A DNA stretch of 6,973 nucleotides from the NCBI GenBank assembly GCA_945869755.1, contig CAMBPW010000049.1:1-6973 (forward strand), in the 5' to 3' direction. Shown piece by piece: positions 1 through 6,783 of the stretch. The DNA is from an uncultured Gemella sp. Lineage in GTDB: Bacteria; Bacillota; Bacilli; Staphylococcales; Gemellaceae. The translations under genes were made by a program, and so were the position numbers. Position 1 is the first letter of the stretch. Each line of letters opens with the position of its first letter. Below the pieces are notes generated by a model that was not told the origin of the DNA, made no database searches, and saw only the letters and a list, made by a program, of their open reading frames with translations.

Positions 1-237
1 TTCATTATATGCTGCATAAACTTGTTGAACAAGACCACTTCCAAAAATAATTTGTAGTTGACCGTTAGTAAAGAATACTCCTTTAGCTCCTTCAACATCT
101 TCTAATTTTTTTTGATCGTATTTGCTTTCATCGTTTAATTCAATTCTTAAACGAGTAGCACAATGAGTTACACTGTGAATATTACTTTGTCCACCAGCAA
201 ACTCAACAACTTCTTTAGCGATTTTTTTTAAATCCAT
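1..237 (-). CDS. PTS sugar transporter, EIIB domain at the N-terminus (partial, runs off left edge)
   Basis: Only the first 79 codons are present; the frame is still open at base 1. They form an almost complete EIIB domain of the glucose/sucrose/beta-glucoside PTS superfamily. The phosphorylated cysteine is C26 in the signature THCATRLR (residues 24-31), preceded by a GGxxNI turn (15-20) and followed by the KGVFFTNGQLQIIFG strand-turn region. In this family EIIB takes phosphate from EIIA and passes it to the sugar during uptake through the membrane EIIC domain. An N-terminal EIIB suggests an IIBC or IIBCA fusion, with EIIC lying outside the window. The ATG is supported by AAGGAG at 249-254, 11 nt upstream. 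The gene has its own operator-flanked promoter, so it is probably induced by its substrate. Sucrose, trehalose, N-acetylmuramate or another glucoside are all possible; the EIIB domain alone does not settle it. Confidence 0.9.
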   Translation of the reverse strand, partial: MDLKKIAKEVVEFAGGQSNIHSVTHCATRLRIELNDESKYDQKKLEDVEGAKGVFFTNGQLQIIFGSGLVQQVYAAYNE

Positions 238-298
238 TGTTTTATTTTCTCCTTAAAATTTTAAATAATTAATAAATTTATAATAAAAACTTTATTAT

Positions 299-310
299 GG
301 TAACGTTACT
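299..310. promoter_or_regulatory. Palindromic operator O1 (LacI-family type) at the PTS transcription start
   Basis: The 12-mer GGTAACGTTACT contains the perfect 10-bp palindrome GTAACGTTAC (300-309) with the central CG step typical of LacI/GalR-family operators. It begins 7 bp downstream of the -10 hexamer, so it covers the expected start point of the PTS transcript, where a bound repressor would block initiation. An identical copy lies 55 bp away, upstream of the -35. The regulator is not in the window. Confidence 0.8.
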
Positions 311-316
311 TTTTAT

Positions 317-345
317 ATAATACATTATTTTTAAAACTTTGTCAA
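317..345 (-). promoter_or_regulatory. Sigma-A promoter of the PTS gene
   Basis: Reading the minus strand, a perfect -35 TTGACA (340-345) is followed by a 17-bp spacer and a -10 TATTAT (317-322). Transcription should start near 310, giving a leader of roughly 70 nt with the ribosome site at 249-254. The promoter sits exactly between two identical operators, so strong basal activity held down by a repressor is the likely mode. Confidence 0.85.
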
Positions 346-353
346 TAGAAAAA

Positions 354-365
354 GGTAACGTTACT
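354..365. promoter_or_regulatory. Palindromic operator O2, identical to O1, upstream of the PTS -35
   Basis: This is an exact second copy of GGTAACGTTACT in the same orientation, with palindromic core GTAACGTTAC at 355-364. It lies 9 bp upstream of the -35 hexamer. Centre-to-centre distance to O1 is 55 bp, close to five helical turns. That would let a tetrameric or paired LacI-family repressor hold both sites on nearly the same face, but looping is an inference. Confidence 0.78.
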
Positions 366-418
366 AAAAAAATATAACTAAATTTTAATAATATATTATT
401 CAAACTGCTACAAACTAT

Positions 419-467
419 AAAAAAATAATTAGCACAAAAAATTTTTTTTGATACTAATTATTTTTTT
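419..467. terminator. A/T-rich hairpin, probable terminator of alaS (symmetrical)
   Basis: Bases 419-432 pair perfectly with 454-467, giving a 14-bp stem with a single G-C pair. The 21-nt loop can itself pair through an A6/T8 core (435-450). It begins 9 bp past the alaS stop codon, and on the minus strand the stem's 3' arm ends in a T-rich run. T runs on both strands mean it could work in either direction. The stem is weak for its length, so efficiency is uncertain, but position and symmetry support the call. Confidence 0.6.
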
Positions 468-475
468 TATTTTTA

Positions 476-3097
476 TTAAATTGATTTTTCTAATTCTGCA
501 AATGCTTCTGAAATTTTTTCTTTATTTTTAGCTCCTGCTTGTGCCATGTCTGGACGTCCTCCACCTTTTCCATCACAAATTGTTGCTAAAATATTTACTA
601 ATTTACCTGCTTGATATTTACCTGTTAAATCTTTGTCAACAGCTACGACAAAGTTTACTTTATCTTCATTTATAGAAGCAAATGCAATTATGTAATTAGT
701 TAATTTATCTTTTGCATTATCAACTATTTGTTTTAAGTGATTAATGTTGTCAGATTCTACTACACTTGTTAATAGTTTAACTCCATTAATATCTTTAGCT
801 GATGAAAGTAAATTATTTATTTCTGCACTAGCTATTCTCTGTTGTAAACTTTCTTTTTCTTTGTTTAATTTTTTAATTTCTTGTTGTAATGTAGAAACTT
901 TTTCTATTACATTGTTATCATTAGCTTTTACTAATTTGCATACATTATTAAATATTTCATCTTTACGTTTTTGATATTCATAAGCTGATTTTCCTGTTAA
1001 TGCTTCTATACGACGAACACCTGCTGCTACTCCTGATTCTGAAATTATTTTAAATAATCCTACTTCAGCAGTATTTCTATTGTGTGTTCCTCCACATAAT
1101 TCTACAGAGTATCCACCGATATTTACAACTCTTACTATATCTCCGTATTTTTCTCCAAATAATGCTTGTGCCCCTAAAGCTCTTGCTTCATCAATTGGCA
1201 TTTCACTAACAATTATATCTAACGATTCCCAAATTTTTTCGTTTACTTCTAATTCTACTTTCTCTATTTCTTCATCTGTTAATTGAGTAAAATGTGTAAT
1301 GTCAAATCTTAATTTTTCATCAGTTACTAAAGAACCTGCTTGTTTAATGTGAGTTCCTACTACTCTTCTTAACGCTTCATTTAATAAGTGTGTTGCTGTA
1401 TGATTTTTTTCTATATTTAGTCTGTAATTTTTATTTACAACTAAATTATATTCATCTTCTTTATTAATTGTTCCTGTTTCTATTTTTAAGAAATGAATAT
1501 GACGTTTATCTGGTAATTTTTTAACGTCAACTACTGTAGCTACTAAGTTATCTGATAAAATTGTACCTATATCTGCTACTTGTCCTCCACTTTCTGCATA
1601 GAATGGTGTTTTTTCAAAAATTACTTTTACTATTTCTTCTCCGCTATAACTATCTATTATGTTATCGTCAGCATCTACTATTGCTATAACTTTTGAAGTT
1701 GTTTTAAGTTCTGTATATCCAATAAATTCACTTTCTCCAGTTATGTTTGAATATAAATCAGATTGAACTTGCATTGAGTTATCATCTTGTCTTGAACTTC
1801 TTGCACGCTCTTTTTGTTTATCCATTTCTGCATTAAATCCGTCAATATCAACTGTAAGACCTAATTCTTGTGCATATTCTTCTGTTAATTCTATTGGGAA
1901 ACCGAATGTATCATAAAGTTTAAATGCACTTTCTCCTGGAATAACTTTTGTAGTATTTTTTACTTCTTCTACTATGTTATTTAAAATAGCTTCCCCTTCT
2001 TGTAATGTTTCGTGGAATCTTTCTTCTTCTTTTAAAATTACATCTTGTACAAAAGGAACAGAATTTGTTACTTCTGGATAATAGTCTACCATTATTTCTG
2101 CTACTACTGGTGTTAATTTGTACATAAACGCTTCATTCAAATTAAGATGTTTTGCATAACGAATCGAACGTCTAATTAATCTTCTTAAAATATATCCTCG
2201 TCCTTCATTTGAAGGTAATGCTCCATCTGAAATTGCAAATACTACTGTTCTAATGTGGTCTGCTATTAATTTGAATGCAACATCTTTATCACTATCAACT
2301 CTATATTTTTCTCCAGATATTTCTTCTATTTTACGAATTATCGGAATGAATAGATCTGTATCAAAGTTTGTTGGTACATTTTGCATTACAGAAACTATAC
2401 GTTCAAGCCCCATTCCCGTATCTATATTTTTTGCTGGTAATTCTGTATATGTTCCATCTGGATTGTGATTGTATTGACTAAATACTACGTTCCATACTTC
2501 TAGGTATCTTTCATTTTCTCCACCAGGATACATTTCACATTCTGGTGCCGTAGTGTCTACATCTTCTCCTCTATCATAAAAAATTTCTGAATTTGGCCCT
2601 GAAGGTCCTTCTCCAATATCCCAGAAATTTCCTTCAATACGTATAATTCTATGCTCTTCAAGCCCTATTTTATTTTTCCAAATATCGTATGCTTCACTAT
2701 CTTCCGGATGAACTGTTACATACATTTTACTTTTATCTAATGCTAACCATTTTTCTGATGTTAAAAATTCCCAAGCCCATTCAATAGCTTCTTCTTTAAA
2801 GTAATCTCCTATTGAAAAATTACCCAACATCTCAAAAAACGTATGATGACGTGCAGTTTTACCTACATTTTCTATGTCGTTAGTACGGATTGATTTTTGA
2901 GAGTTTGTTATTCTTGGATTTTCTGGAATTTCACGACCATCAAAAAATCTTTTTAATGCTGCAACTCCTGAGTTAATCCATAATAATGACGGATCATTAT
3001 TAGGTACTAGTGACGCTCCTGGCTCTACTCTATGACCTTTTTCTACAAAAAAATCTAAAAACATTTGTCTTATTTGTGCTGATGTTAATTGTTTCAT
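476..3097 (-). CDS. alaS: Alanyl-tRNA synthetase
   Basis: This cytoplasmic class II enzyme joins alanine to tRNA-Ala using ATP and hydrolyses mischarged Ser/Gly-tRNA-Ala. At 873 aa it has the normal bacterial length. The catalytic core occupies about residues 1-360, with motif 2 around 83-100 (RHHTFFEMLGNFSIGDYF) and motif 3 around 299-310 (GRGYILRRLIRR). The editing domain shows the zinc-binding set H566, H570 (HTATH), C668 and H672 (CGGTH), all intact. A coiled coil at about 712-760 leads into the C-terminal DHHA1 domain, which ends with the glycine-rich GKGGGRPDMAQAG (843-855). The ATG is fixed by AAGGAG at 3105-3110, 7 nt upstream, and the MKQLTSAQIR opening is typical. Expression is controlled by the alanine T-box leader just upstream. 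The gene ends before an A/T hairpin and appears monocistronic. Confidence 0.98.
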   Translation of the reverse strand: MKQLTSAQIRQMFLDFFVEKGHRVEPGASLVPNNDPSLLWINSGVAALKRFFDGREIPENPRITNSQKSIRTNDIENVGKTARHHTFFEMLGNFSIGDYFKEEAIEWAWEFLTSEKWLALDKSKMYVTVHPEDSEAYDIWKNKIGLEEHRIIRIEGNFWDIGEGPSGPNSEIFYDRGEDVDTTAPECEMYPGGENERYLEVWNVVFSQYNHNPDGTYTELPAKNIDTGMGLERIVSVMQNVPTNFDTDLFIPIIRKIEEISGEKYRVDSDKDVAFKLIADHIRTVVFAISDGALPSNEGRGYILRRLIRRSIRYAKHLNLNEAFMYKLTPVVAEIMVDYYPEVTNSVPFVQDVILKEEERFHETLQEGEAILNNIVEEVKNTTKVIPGESAFKLYDTFGFPIELTEEYAQELGLTVDIDGFNAEMDKQKERARSSRQDDNSMQVQSDLYSNITGESEFIGYTELKTTSKVIAIVDADDNIIDSYSGEEIVKVIFEKTPFYAESGGQVADIGTILSDNLVATVVDVKKLPDKRHIHFLKIETGTINKEDEYNLVVNKNYRLNIEKNHTATHLLNEALRRVVGTHIKQAGSLVTDEKLRFDITHFTQLTDEEIEKVELEVNEKIWESLDIIVSEMPIDEARALGAQALFGEKYGDIVRVVNIGGYSVELCGGTHNRNTAEVGLFKIISESGVAAGVRRIEALTGKSAYEYQKRKDEIFNNVCKLVKANDNNVIEKVSTLQQEIKKLNKEKESLQQRIASAEINNLLSSAKDINGVKLLTSVVESDNINHLKQIVDNAKDKLTNYIIAFASINEDKVNFVVAVDKDLTGKYQAGKLVNILATICDGKGGGRPDMAQAGAKNKEKISEAFAELEKSI

Positions 3098-3130
3098 TTA
3101 TTTTCTCCTTATATTTATATTTTTATATAT

Positions 3131-3167
3131 AAAAAATCCCTTATATTCTCATTAAGAATATAAGGGA
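3131..3167 (-). terminator. Regulatory intrinsic terminator of the alaS T-box leader
   Basis: A perfect 13-bp stem (3155-3167 with 3137-3149) and a 5-nt loop are followed on the minus strand by six T residues (3131-3136), then a further A/T-rich stretch up to the alaS ribosome site. The 5' arm begins with the CCCT element that the T-box sequence can capture instead. The hairpin is therefore mutually exclusive with the antiterminator, and forms when tRNA-Ala is fully charged. Confidence 0.92.
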
Positions 3168-3350
3168 CGAATAATATATCGTGGTACCACCCTAATTTTA
3201 GAAATTAATTTCTACTCATTAGTGTTTATAACGGTTATACTACCGAGAAGTACTTTTATGTAGACAGCAATTTAATGTTAATATTAAGCCCTTTTCACCG
3301 CTAGACTCTCTCTAAAAAATATTAATATACATTAAAAATTCTACTACTTC
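3131..3350 (-). promoter_or_regulatory. Alanine-specific T-box riboswitch (alaS leader)
   Basis: The RNA senses uncharged tRNA-Ala and allows readthrough into alaS. The canonical T-box AGGGTGGTACCACG lies at 3180-3193. Its AGGG and ACG can pair with the downstream CGTCCCT (3163-3169), leaving TGGTACC as the 7-nt bulge. TGGT would pair with a tRNA 3' end ACCA, matching the discriminator A of tRNA-Ala. Stem I is visible: a base helix 3345-3350 with 3247-3252, a bulge, then 3340-3344 with 3260-3264. Just beyond lies GCT (3266-3268), an Ala codon followed by a purine, which is the probable specifier. Distal conserved pieces AGAGAGAGTC and GGTGAAA are present. A further short hairpin at 3232-3245 and an inverted repeat at 3199-3214 sit between stem I and the T-box. 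The specifier is placed by eye; the T-box itself is certain. Confidence 0.95.
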
Positions 3351-3367
3351 ATTTTATATATGCCTAT

Positions 3368-3396
3368 ATTATAATTATATATATTATAGTTGTCAA
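3368..3396 (-). promoter_or_regulatory. Sigma-A promoter of alaS
   Basis: The minus strand reads a perfect -35 TTGACA (3391-3396), a 17-bp spacer and a perfect -10 TATAAT (3368-3373). The predicted start near 3361 gives a leader of about 264 nt containing the whole T-box. The -35 begins on the base right after the TAG stop of the upstream S1-domain gene, so nothing separates the two units. A full-consensus promoter fits a gene whose control is by attenuation rather than initiation. Confidence 0.9.
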
Positions 3397-3777
3397 CTAT
3401 TTGTTACTATTTTTTATTTCAGATAGAGCAGTTTTTCTCCACACGTCTAAATTTTCTTTTAAAGTAGAAAAACCATATTTTAAATTGGTATCTTTTAAAT
3501 CTGAAAAATATATATCTGAAGATTTTTTTATTAATGATTTATTATTGAAATTTAAAGTTCCGTTGATTTTATTATCAATTATTGATAAAATTTTTATCTC
3601 AATAATCTCTCCAATTTTTAAATAATAATTTATATCTACTATAAAACTGTTATCAATTTCTGAAATATGAATTAATCCTTGAACTCCGTCTTTAGTTTCT
3701 ATAAAAGCTCCGTAATGCTTTATCGCCGTTACTTTAACTTTTATTATATCGCCACTTTTATAATTGTTATTTTTCAT
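3397..3777 (-). CDS. cvfD: S1-domain RNA-binding protein, CvfD/GSP13 (YugI) family
   Basis: This 126-aa protein has one S1 RNA-binding domain at about residues 5-77. The fold's signatures are visible: GDIIKVKVTAIKHYGAFIET, then GVQGLIHISEI (31-41), with aromatic and basic residues on the usual RNA-facing strands. The C-terminal part is lysine-rich and contains YGFSTLKENLDVWRKTAL (101-118), resembling the GFxxLKexLpxWi segment of Bacilli general stress protein 13. Family members associate with ribosomes and act as post-transcriptional regulators in Firmicutes; a role here is inferred from that. The stop codon of tkt lies 2 nt upstream of this ATG. No Shine-Dalgarno motif is visible in the 20 nt before it, and an in-frame stop closes the frame six codons upstream, so no better start exists. 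Translation probably depends on coupling to tkt. The symbol is by family resemblance. Confidence 0.85.
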   Translation of the reverse strand: MKNNNYKSGDIIKVKVTAIKHYGAFIETKDGVQGLIHISEIDNSFIVDINYYLKIGEIIEIKILSIIDNKINGTLNFNNKSLIKKSSDIYFSDLKDTNLKYGFSTLKENLDVWRKTALSEIKNSNK

Positions 3778-3779
3778 AA

Positions 3780-5753
3780 TTAAAGTGATTTAATTTTTTC
3801 TACAACTTTATCTACAGTAAATCCATATTCTTCAATTACTTTTGAAGCAGGAGCTGAAGCACCGAATGTGTCGATTCCGATAACTAATCCGTCAAGTCCT
3901 ACGTATTTATACCATAAAGCTGTGTTCCCCATTTCAATTGCTACACGACGTCTAATTGAATTTGGAAGTAATTGTTCTTTATATTCTGCACTTTGTTCTT
4001 CAAATAATTCTATACTTGGCATACTTATTACACGAGATTTTATTCCGTATTCTTCTAATTTTTTTGCTGAATTAATTGCTAATGAAACTTCTGAACCTGT
4101 AGCAATAATTATTGTATCAAAATTCTTCTCTGTTTCATAAACTACATACGCACCTTTAGCAACATTTTCAAAAGATGAATTTTCTAAAACCGGTAAGTTT
4201 TGACGTGTTAAAACTAATGATGATGGCTTGTTATTTGTTGTTTGCGCTAAATACCACGCTGCTTGCGTTTCTGTTGCATCAGCTGGTCTAAATACATATG
4301 AATTTGGAATTGTACGCAACGACGCTAAATGCTCAATTGGTTCGTGAGTAGGTCCATCTTCTCCAACTGCTATACTGTCATGTGTAAACACATAAGTTAC
4401 AGGTAAACTTTGTAATGCTGATAATCTTAATGCTGCTTTTAAATAATCAGAAAATACGAAGAATGTTCCTCCGAATACACGAACTCCTCCATGTAGTGCA
4501 AGTCCATTTAATATTGTTGCCATACCAAATTCACGAACTCCGAACTGTACATTACGCTCTGTTCTATTCAAGTCGTCCTGTAATTTATCTCCTTTTATAA
4601 ATGTCATATTTGAATGTGATAAATCTGCTGACCCTCCAAAGAATGTAGGTAATACATTTGCTATTGAATTAATTGCATCTTGAGATGAATTTCTAGTAGC
4701 TTGTTCAGCACCAACTTCTTTAAAACTAAAACTTTCTTTTGATAATTTGTTTATATCTTTTCTAGTTATTACTTCTGCTAATTCTTCTGCTAATTCTTTA
4801 TATTCATTCTTGTATTGTGCATAAAGAGCTTGCCATTCGTTATATTTTTCAACTCCACGTTTTACTAAATTATTTTTAAAGTCTTCATACACTTCTTCTG
4901 GCACTTCAAAAGGTGCATATTCCCAACCTATTGCTTCTTTAAATAATTTAGTTTCTTCTTCTCCAAGCGGAGCACCGTGAACACCGTTTGTTCCTTGTTT
5001 ATTCGGAGCACCTGCACCAATTACTGTTTTTACTTCAATCAATGTTGGTTTATCAGATTTTTTAGCTTCTTCTATTGCAGATGTAACTGCTGAAACGTCA
5101 TCACCTTTTTCTACTAAAATTGTGTTCCAGCCATAAGATTCATATCTAGTACGCACATTTTCTGCAAATGCGTCTTTAGTTTCTCCATCTAAACAAATAT
5201 CATTTGAATCATATAATACGATTAATTTTTCTAATTTTTGTAATCCTGCAAAGCTAGCTGTTTCAGAAGCAACACCTTCCATAATATCTCCATCTCCACA
5301 AATTACATAAGTATAATGATTGAATAATTTAAATCCTTCTTTGTTATATTTTGATGCTAAATATCTTTCTGCTAACGCCATACCTACTGCTGTAGAAATA
5401 CCTTGTCCAAGAGGCCCAGTAGTTGCATCTACTCCTTTAGTATGATTGTATTCTGGATGTCCAGGAGTTTTTGATCCCCATTGACGGAAATTTTTTATTT
5501 CTTCAATTGATACATCTTCATACCCTGCTAAATGAAGTAAAGCATATTGCAACATAGAACCGTGTCCTGCTGATAGAATAAATCTATCACGATTTATCCA
5601 TTCTGCATCTTTTGGATTCACATTTATATGATTATTAAATAGTGAATAAGCTAATGGTGCTGCCCCCATTACTACACCAGGATGTCCAGATTTTGCTCTA
5701 TTTATTGCATCTACTCCTAGAACTTTTATTGCATTAACTGATTGCTGAGACAT
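3780..5753 (-). CDS. tkt: Transketolase
   Basis: This thiamine-diphosphate enzyme moves two-carbon ketol units between sugar phosphates in the non-oxidative pentose phosphate pathway. The 657-aa length is normal. The N-terminal cofactor domain carries SGHPG with H24, the GDGD motif (153-156) that starts the metal/ThDP-binding stretch, and GVHG with H259. The middle pyrimidine-binding domain has the catalytic glutamate E408 in VREFGM, then FTHDS (456-460) and GPTHEP (467-472), which bind substrate phosphate and hydroxyls. The C-terminal domain follows from about residue 540. Length and these motifs distinguish it from DXP synthase. The start is set by a strong AAAGGAGG (5760-5767), 6 nt upstream. 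It follows recR by 33 nt with no obvious promoter in that gap, so it is probably read from the ybaB promoter, though a promoter inside recR is not excluded. Confidence 0.97.
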   Translation of the reverse strand: MSQQSVNAIKVLGVDAINRAKSGHPGVVMGAAPLAYSLFNNHINVNPKDAEWINRDRFILSAGHGSMLQYALLHLAGYEDVSIEEIKNFRQWGSKTPGHPEYNHTKGVDATTGPLGQGISTAVGMALAERYLASKYNKEGFKLFNHYTYVICGDGDIMEGVASETASFAGLQKLEKLIVLYDSNDICLDGETKDAFAENVRTRYESYGWNTILVEKGDDVSAVTSAIEEAKKSDKPTLIEVKTVIGAGAPNKQGTNGVHGAPLGEEETKLFKEAIGWEYAPFEVPEEVYEDFKNNLVKRGVEKYNEWQALYAQYKNEYKELAEELAEVITRKDINKLSKESFSFKEVGAEQATRNSSQDAINSIANVLPTFFGGSADLSHSNMTFIKGDKLQDDLNRTERNVQFGVREFGMATILNGLALHGGVRVFGGTFFVFSDYLKAALRLSALQSLPVTYVFTHDSIAVGEDGPTHEPIEHLASLRTIPNSYVFRPADATETQAAWYLAQTTNNKPSSLVLTRQNLPVLENSSFENVAKGAYVVYETEKNFDTIIIATGSEVSLAINSAKKLEEYGIKSRVISMPSIELFEEQSAEYKEQLLPNSIRRRVAIEMGNTALWYKYVGLDGLVIGIDTFGASAPASKVIEEYGFTVDKVVEKIKSL

Positions 5754-5786
5754 AACTGTCCTCCTTTAAATATTATTTATTAATTT

Positions 5787-6383
5787 TTATAATTCAAATC
5801 TTCCAGATATTGCTCTTGATAGCGTTACTTCATCTGCATATTCTATGTCGCTACCAAAAGAAATACCTTGTGCAATTCTCGTTACTTTAATGTCAGTATT
5901 TTTTAAAATTTTAGAAATAAAACTTGCAGTCCCTTCTCCTTCTGGAGATGAATTAGTAGCTAAAATAATTTCTTTTATTTCTAAATTTTTTGCCCTATTA
6001 AAAAGTGATTTTAAATTTATATCAGCAGGTCCTACTCCATTCATTGGAGAAATTACTCCATTTAAAACATGATATAATCCGTTGTAGCCTTCCATATTTT
6101 CCATCGCTATTAAATCTTGATCACTTTCAACTACGCATATTAATGAGTTGTCTCTATTTGGATCAGAACAAATATCACAAACTTGTTTCTCATTCAATCT
6201 ACCACAAATAGTACATCTACATAAATTTTTTTTCAAATTTATAAGCGACGCAGAAAATTCTTCTATGTCTTTATCCTTCATTTTTAACGTATGAAAAGCT
6301 AATCTAATTGCCGTTTTTTTACCAATTCCTGGCAATTTCATATAGCTACTCACTAAATCTAAAATTGGTTTTGGATACTGCAT
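5787..6383 (-). CDS. recR: Recombination protein RecR
   Basis: RecR works with RecO and RecF to load RecA at gaps and stalled forks. The 198-aa length is standard. An N-terminal helix-hairpin-helix (LPGIG, 17-21) is followed by a C4 zinc finger (C57, C60, C69, C72) and a Toprim domain beginning at ICVVE (82-86). The C-terminal GSDIEYADEVTLSRAISGR (177-195) is the usual closing motif. The Toprim segment reads ATNSSPEGEGTA (142-153), where most homologues I know have ATNPTVEGEATA; the key acidic residues are kept. The ATG lies one base after the ybaB stop codon. The only ribosome-site candidate is a weak AGG about 10 nt upstream inside ybaB, so translational coupling is likely. Adjacency to ybaB and dnaX is a widely conserved arrangement. 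Confidence 0.97.
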   Translation of the reverse strand: MQYPKPILDLVSSYMKLPGIGKKTAIRLAFHTLKMKDKDIEEFSASLINLKKNLCRCTICGRLNEKQVCDICSDPNRDNSLICVVESDQDLIAMENMEGYNGLYHVLNGVISPMNGVGPADINLKSLFNRAKNLEIKEIILATNSSPEGEGTASFISKILKNTDIKVTRIAQGISFGSDIEYADEVTLSRAISGRFEL

Positions 6384-6384
6384 A

Positions 6385-6702
6385 TTAGAAACCTGGAATA
6401 TTTATTCCGTTTGTAAATTTACCTAAAGTATCTTCTTTTAGTTTATTTGCTTTTTCTAAAGCATCATTTACAGCAGTTAATACCATATCTTGTAGCATTT
6501 CTACATCTTCTGGGTCAACTATATCTTGTTTTATTATAATGTCTAAAATTTTTCCATCTCCATTAGCAATTACTTTTACCATATCGCCAAAAACAGTACC
6601 TTCTACAGTTTTATCTTTTAACCCTTCTTGTGCTTCTAGCATATCTTTTTGCATTTTTTGTACTTTACGCATCATTTGTTGCATATTTCCCATTCCACGC
6701 AT
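6385..6702 (-). CDS. ybaB: YbaB/EbfC family nucleoid-associated DNA-binding protein
   Basis: This 105-aa protein matches the YbaB/EbfC family, small dimeric DNA-binding proteins linked to nucleoid organisation; their precise role in Firmicutes is not well fixed. Visible traits are the methionine- and lysine-rich N-terminal helix (MQQMMRKVQKMQKDMLEAQ, 7-25), the central beta segment TVEGTVFGDMVKVIANGDGK (32-51), the DPEDVEMLQDMVLTAVNDAL helix (63-82), and a glycine-rich tail ending in PGF. AGGAGG at 6711-6716, 8 nt upstream, selects this first ATG over the in-frame Met4 and Met7. It has its own consensus promoter in the gap after dnaX and overlaps functionally with recR, whose start lies 1 nt past its stop. 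Confidence 0.96.
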   Translation of the reverse strand: MRGMGNMQQMMRKVQKMQKDMLEAQEGLKDKTVEGTVFGDMVKVIANGDGKILDIIIKQDIVDPEDVEMLQDMVLTAVNDALEKANKLKEDTLGKFTNGINIPGF

Positions 6703-6733
6703 AGTTTATTCCTCCTAATTTTATTATATTATA

Positions 6734-6762
6734 ATTGTATTTTAATTTATTCCTGTTGTCAA
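6734..6762 (-). promoter_or_regulatory. Sigma-A promoter of the ybaB-recR-tkt-cvfD unit
   Basis: On the minus strand, TTGACA (6757-6762), a 17-bp spacer and TACAAT (6734-6739) lie in the 81-bp gap between dnaX and ybaB. Transcription would begin near 6727, leaving a short leader of about 25 nt that contains the AGGAGG site. I see no terminator hairpin after dnaX, so dnaX transcripts could also read into the unit. Confidence 0.8.
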
Positions 6763-6783
6763 TTTTTAAAACGTATAATTTAA

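Noticed and set aside
299..365. The repeated 12-mer as CcpA cre sites or as mobile-element target repeats
   Set aside because: The flanks do not fit the cre consensus beyond the central CG. There is no inserted gene between the copies, only a promoter, so operators are the better explanation.
744..1286. Open frames on the plus strand opposite alaS (744-974 and 1080-1286)
   Set aside because: They are short, hydrophobic or serine-rich translations lying wholly inside the well-supported alaS reading frame, with no ribosome site or family resemblance; shadows of the A/T-rich opposite strand.
3401..3625. Plus-strand open frame opposite the S1-domain gene
   Set aside because: Antisense to a gene with clear S1 signatures; no start signal and no recognisable protein.
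3868..4600. Plus-strand open frames opposite tkt
   Set aside because: They overlap the conserved transketolase coding sequence and show no independent evidence of expression or homology.
3780..5753. DXP synthase as an alternative to transketolase
   Set aside because: The protein has the 657-aa length, the HPG/GDGD/VREFGM pattern and the THEP motif of transketolase throughout.
5845..6211. Plus-strand open frames opposite recR
   Set aside because: Antisense to an intact 198-aa RecR; no Shine-Dalgarno or promoter support.
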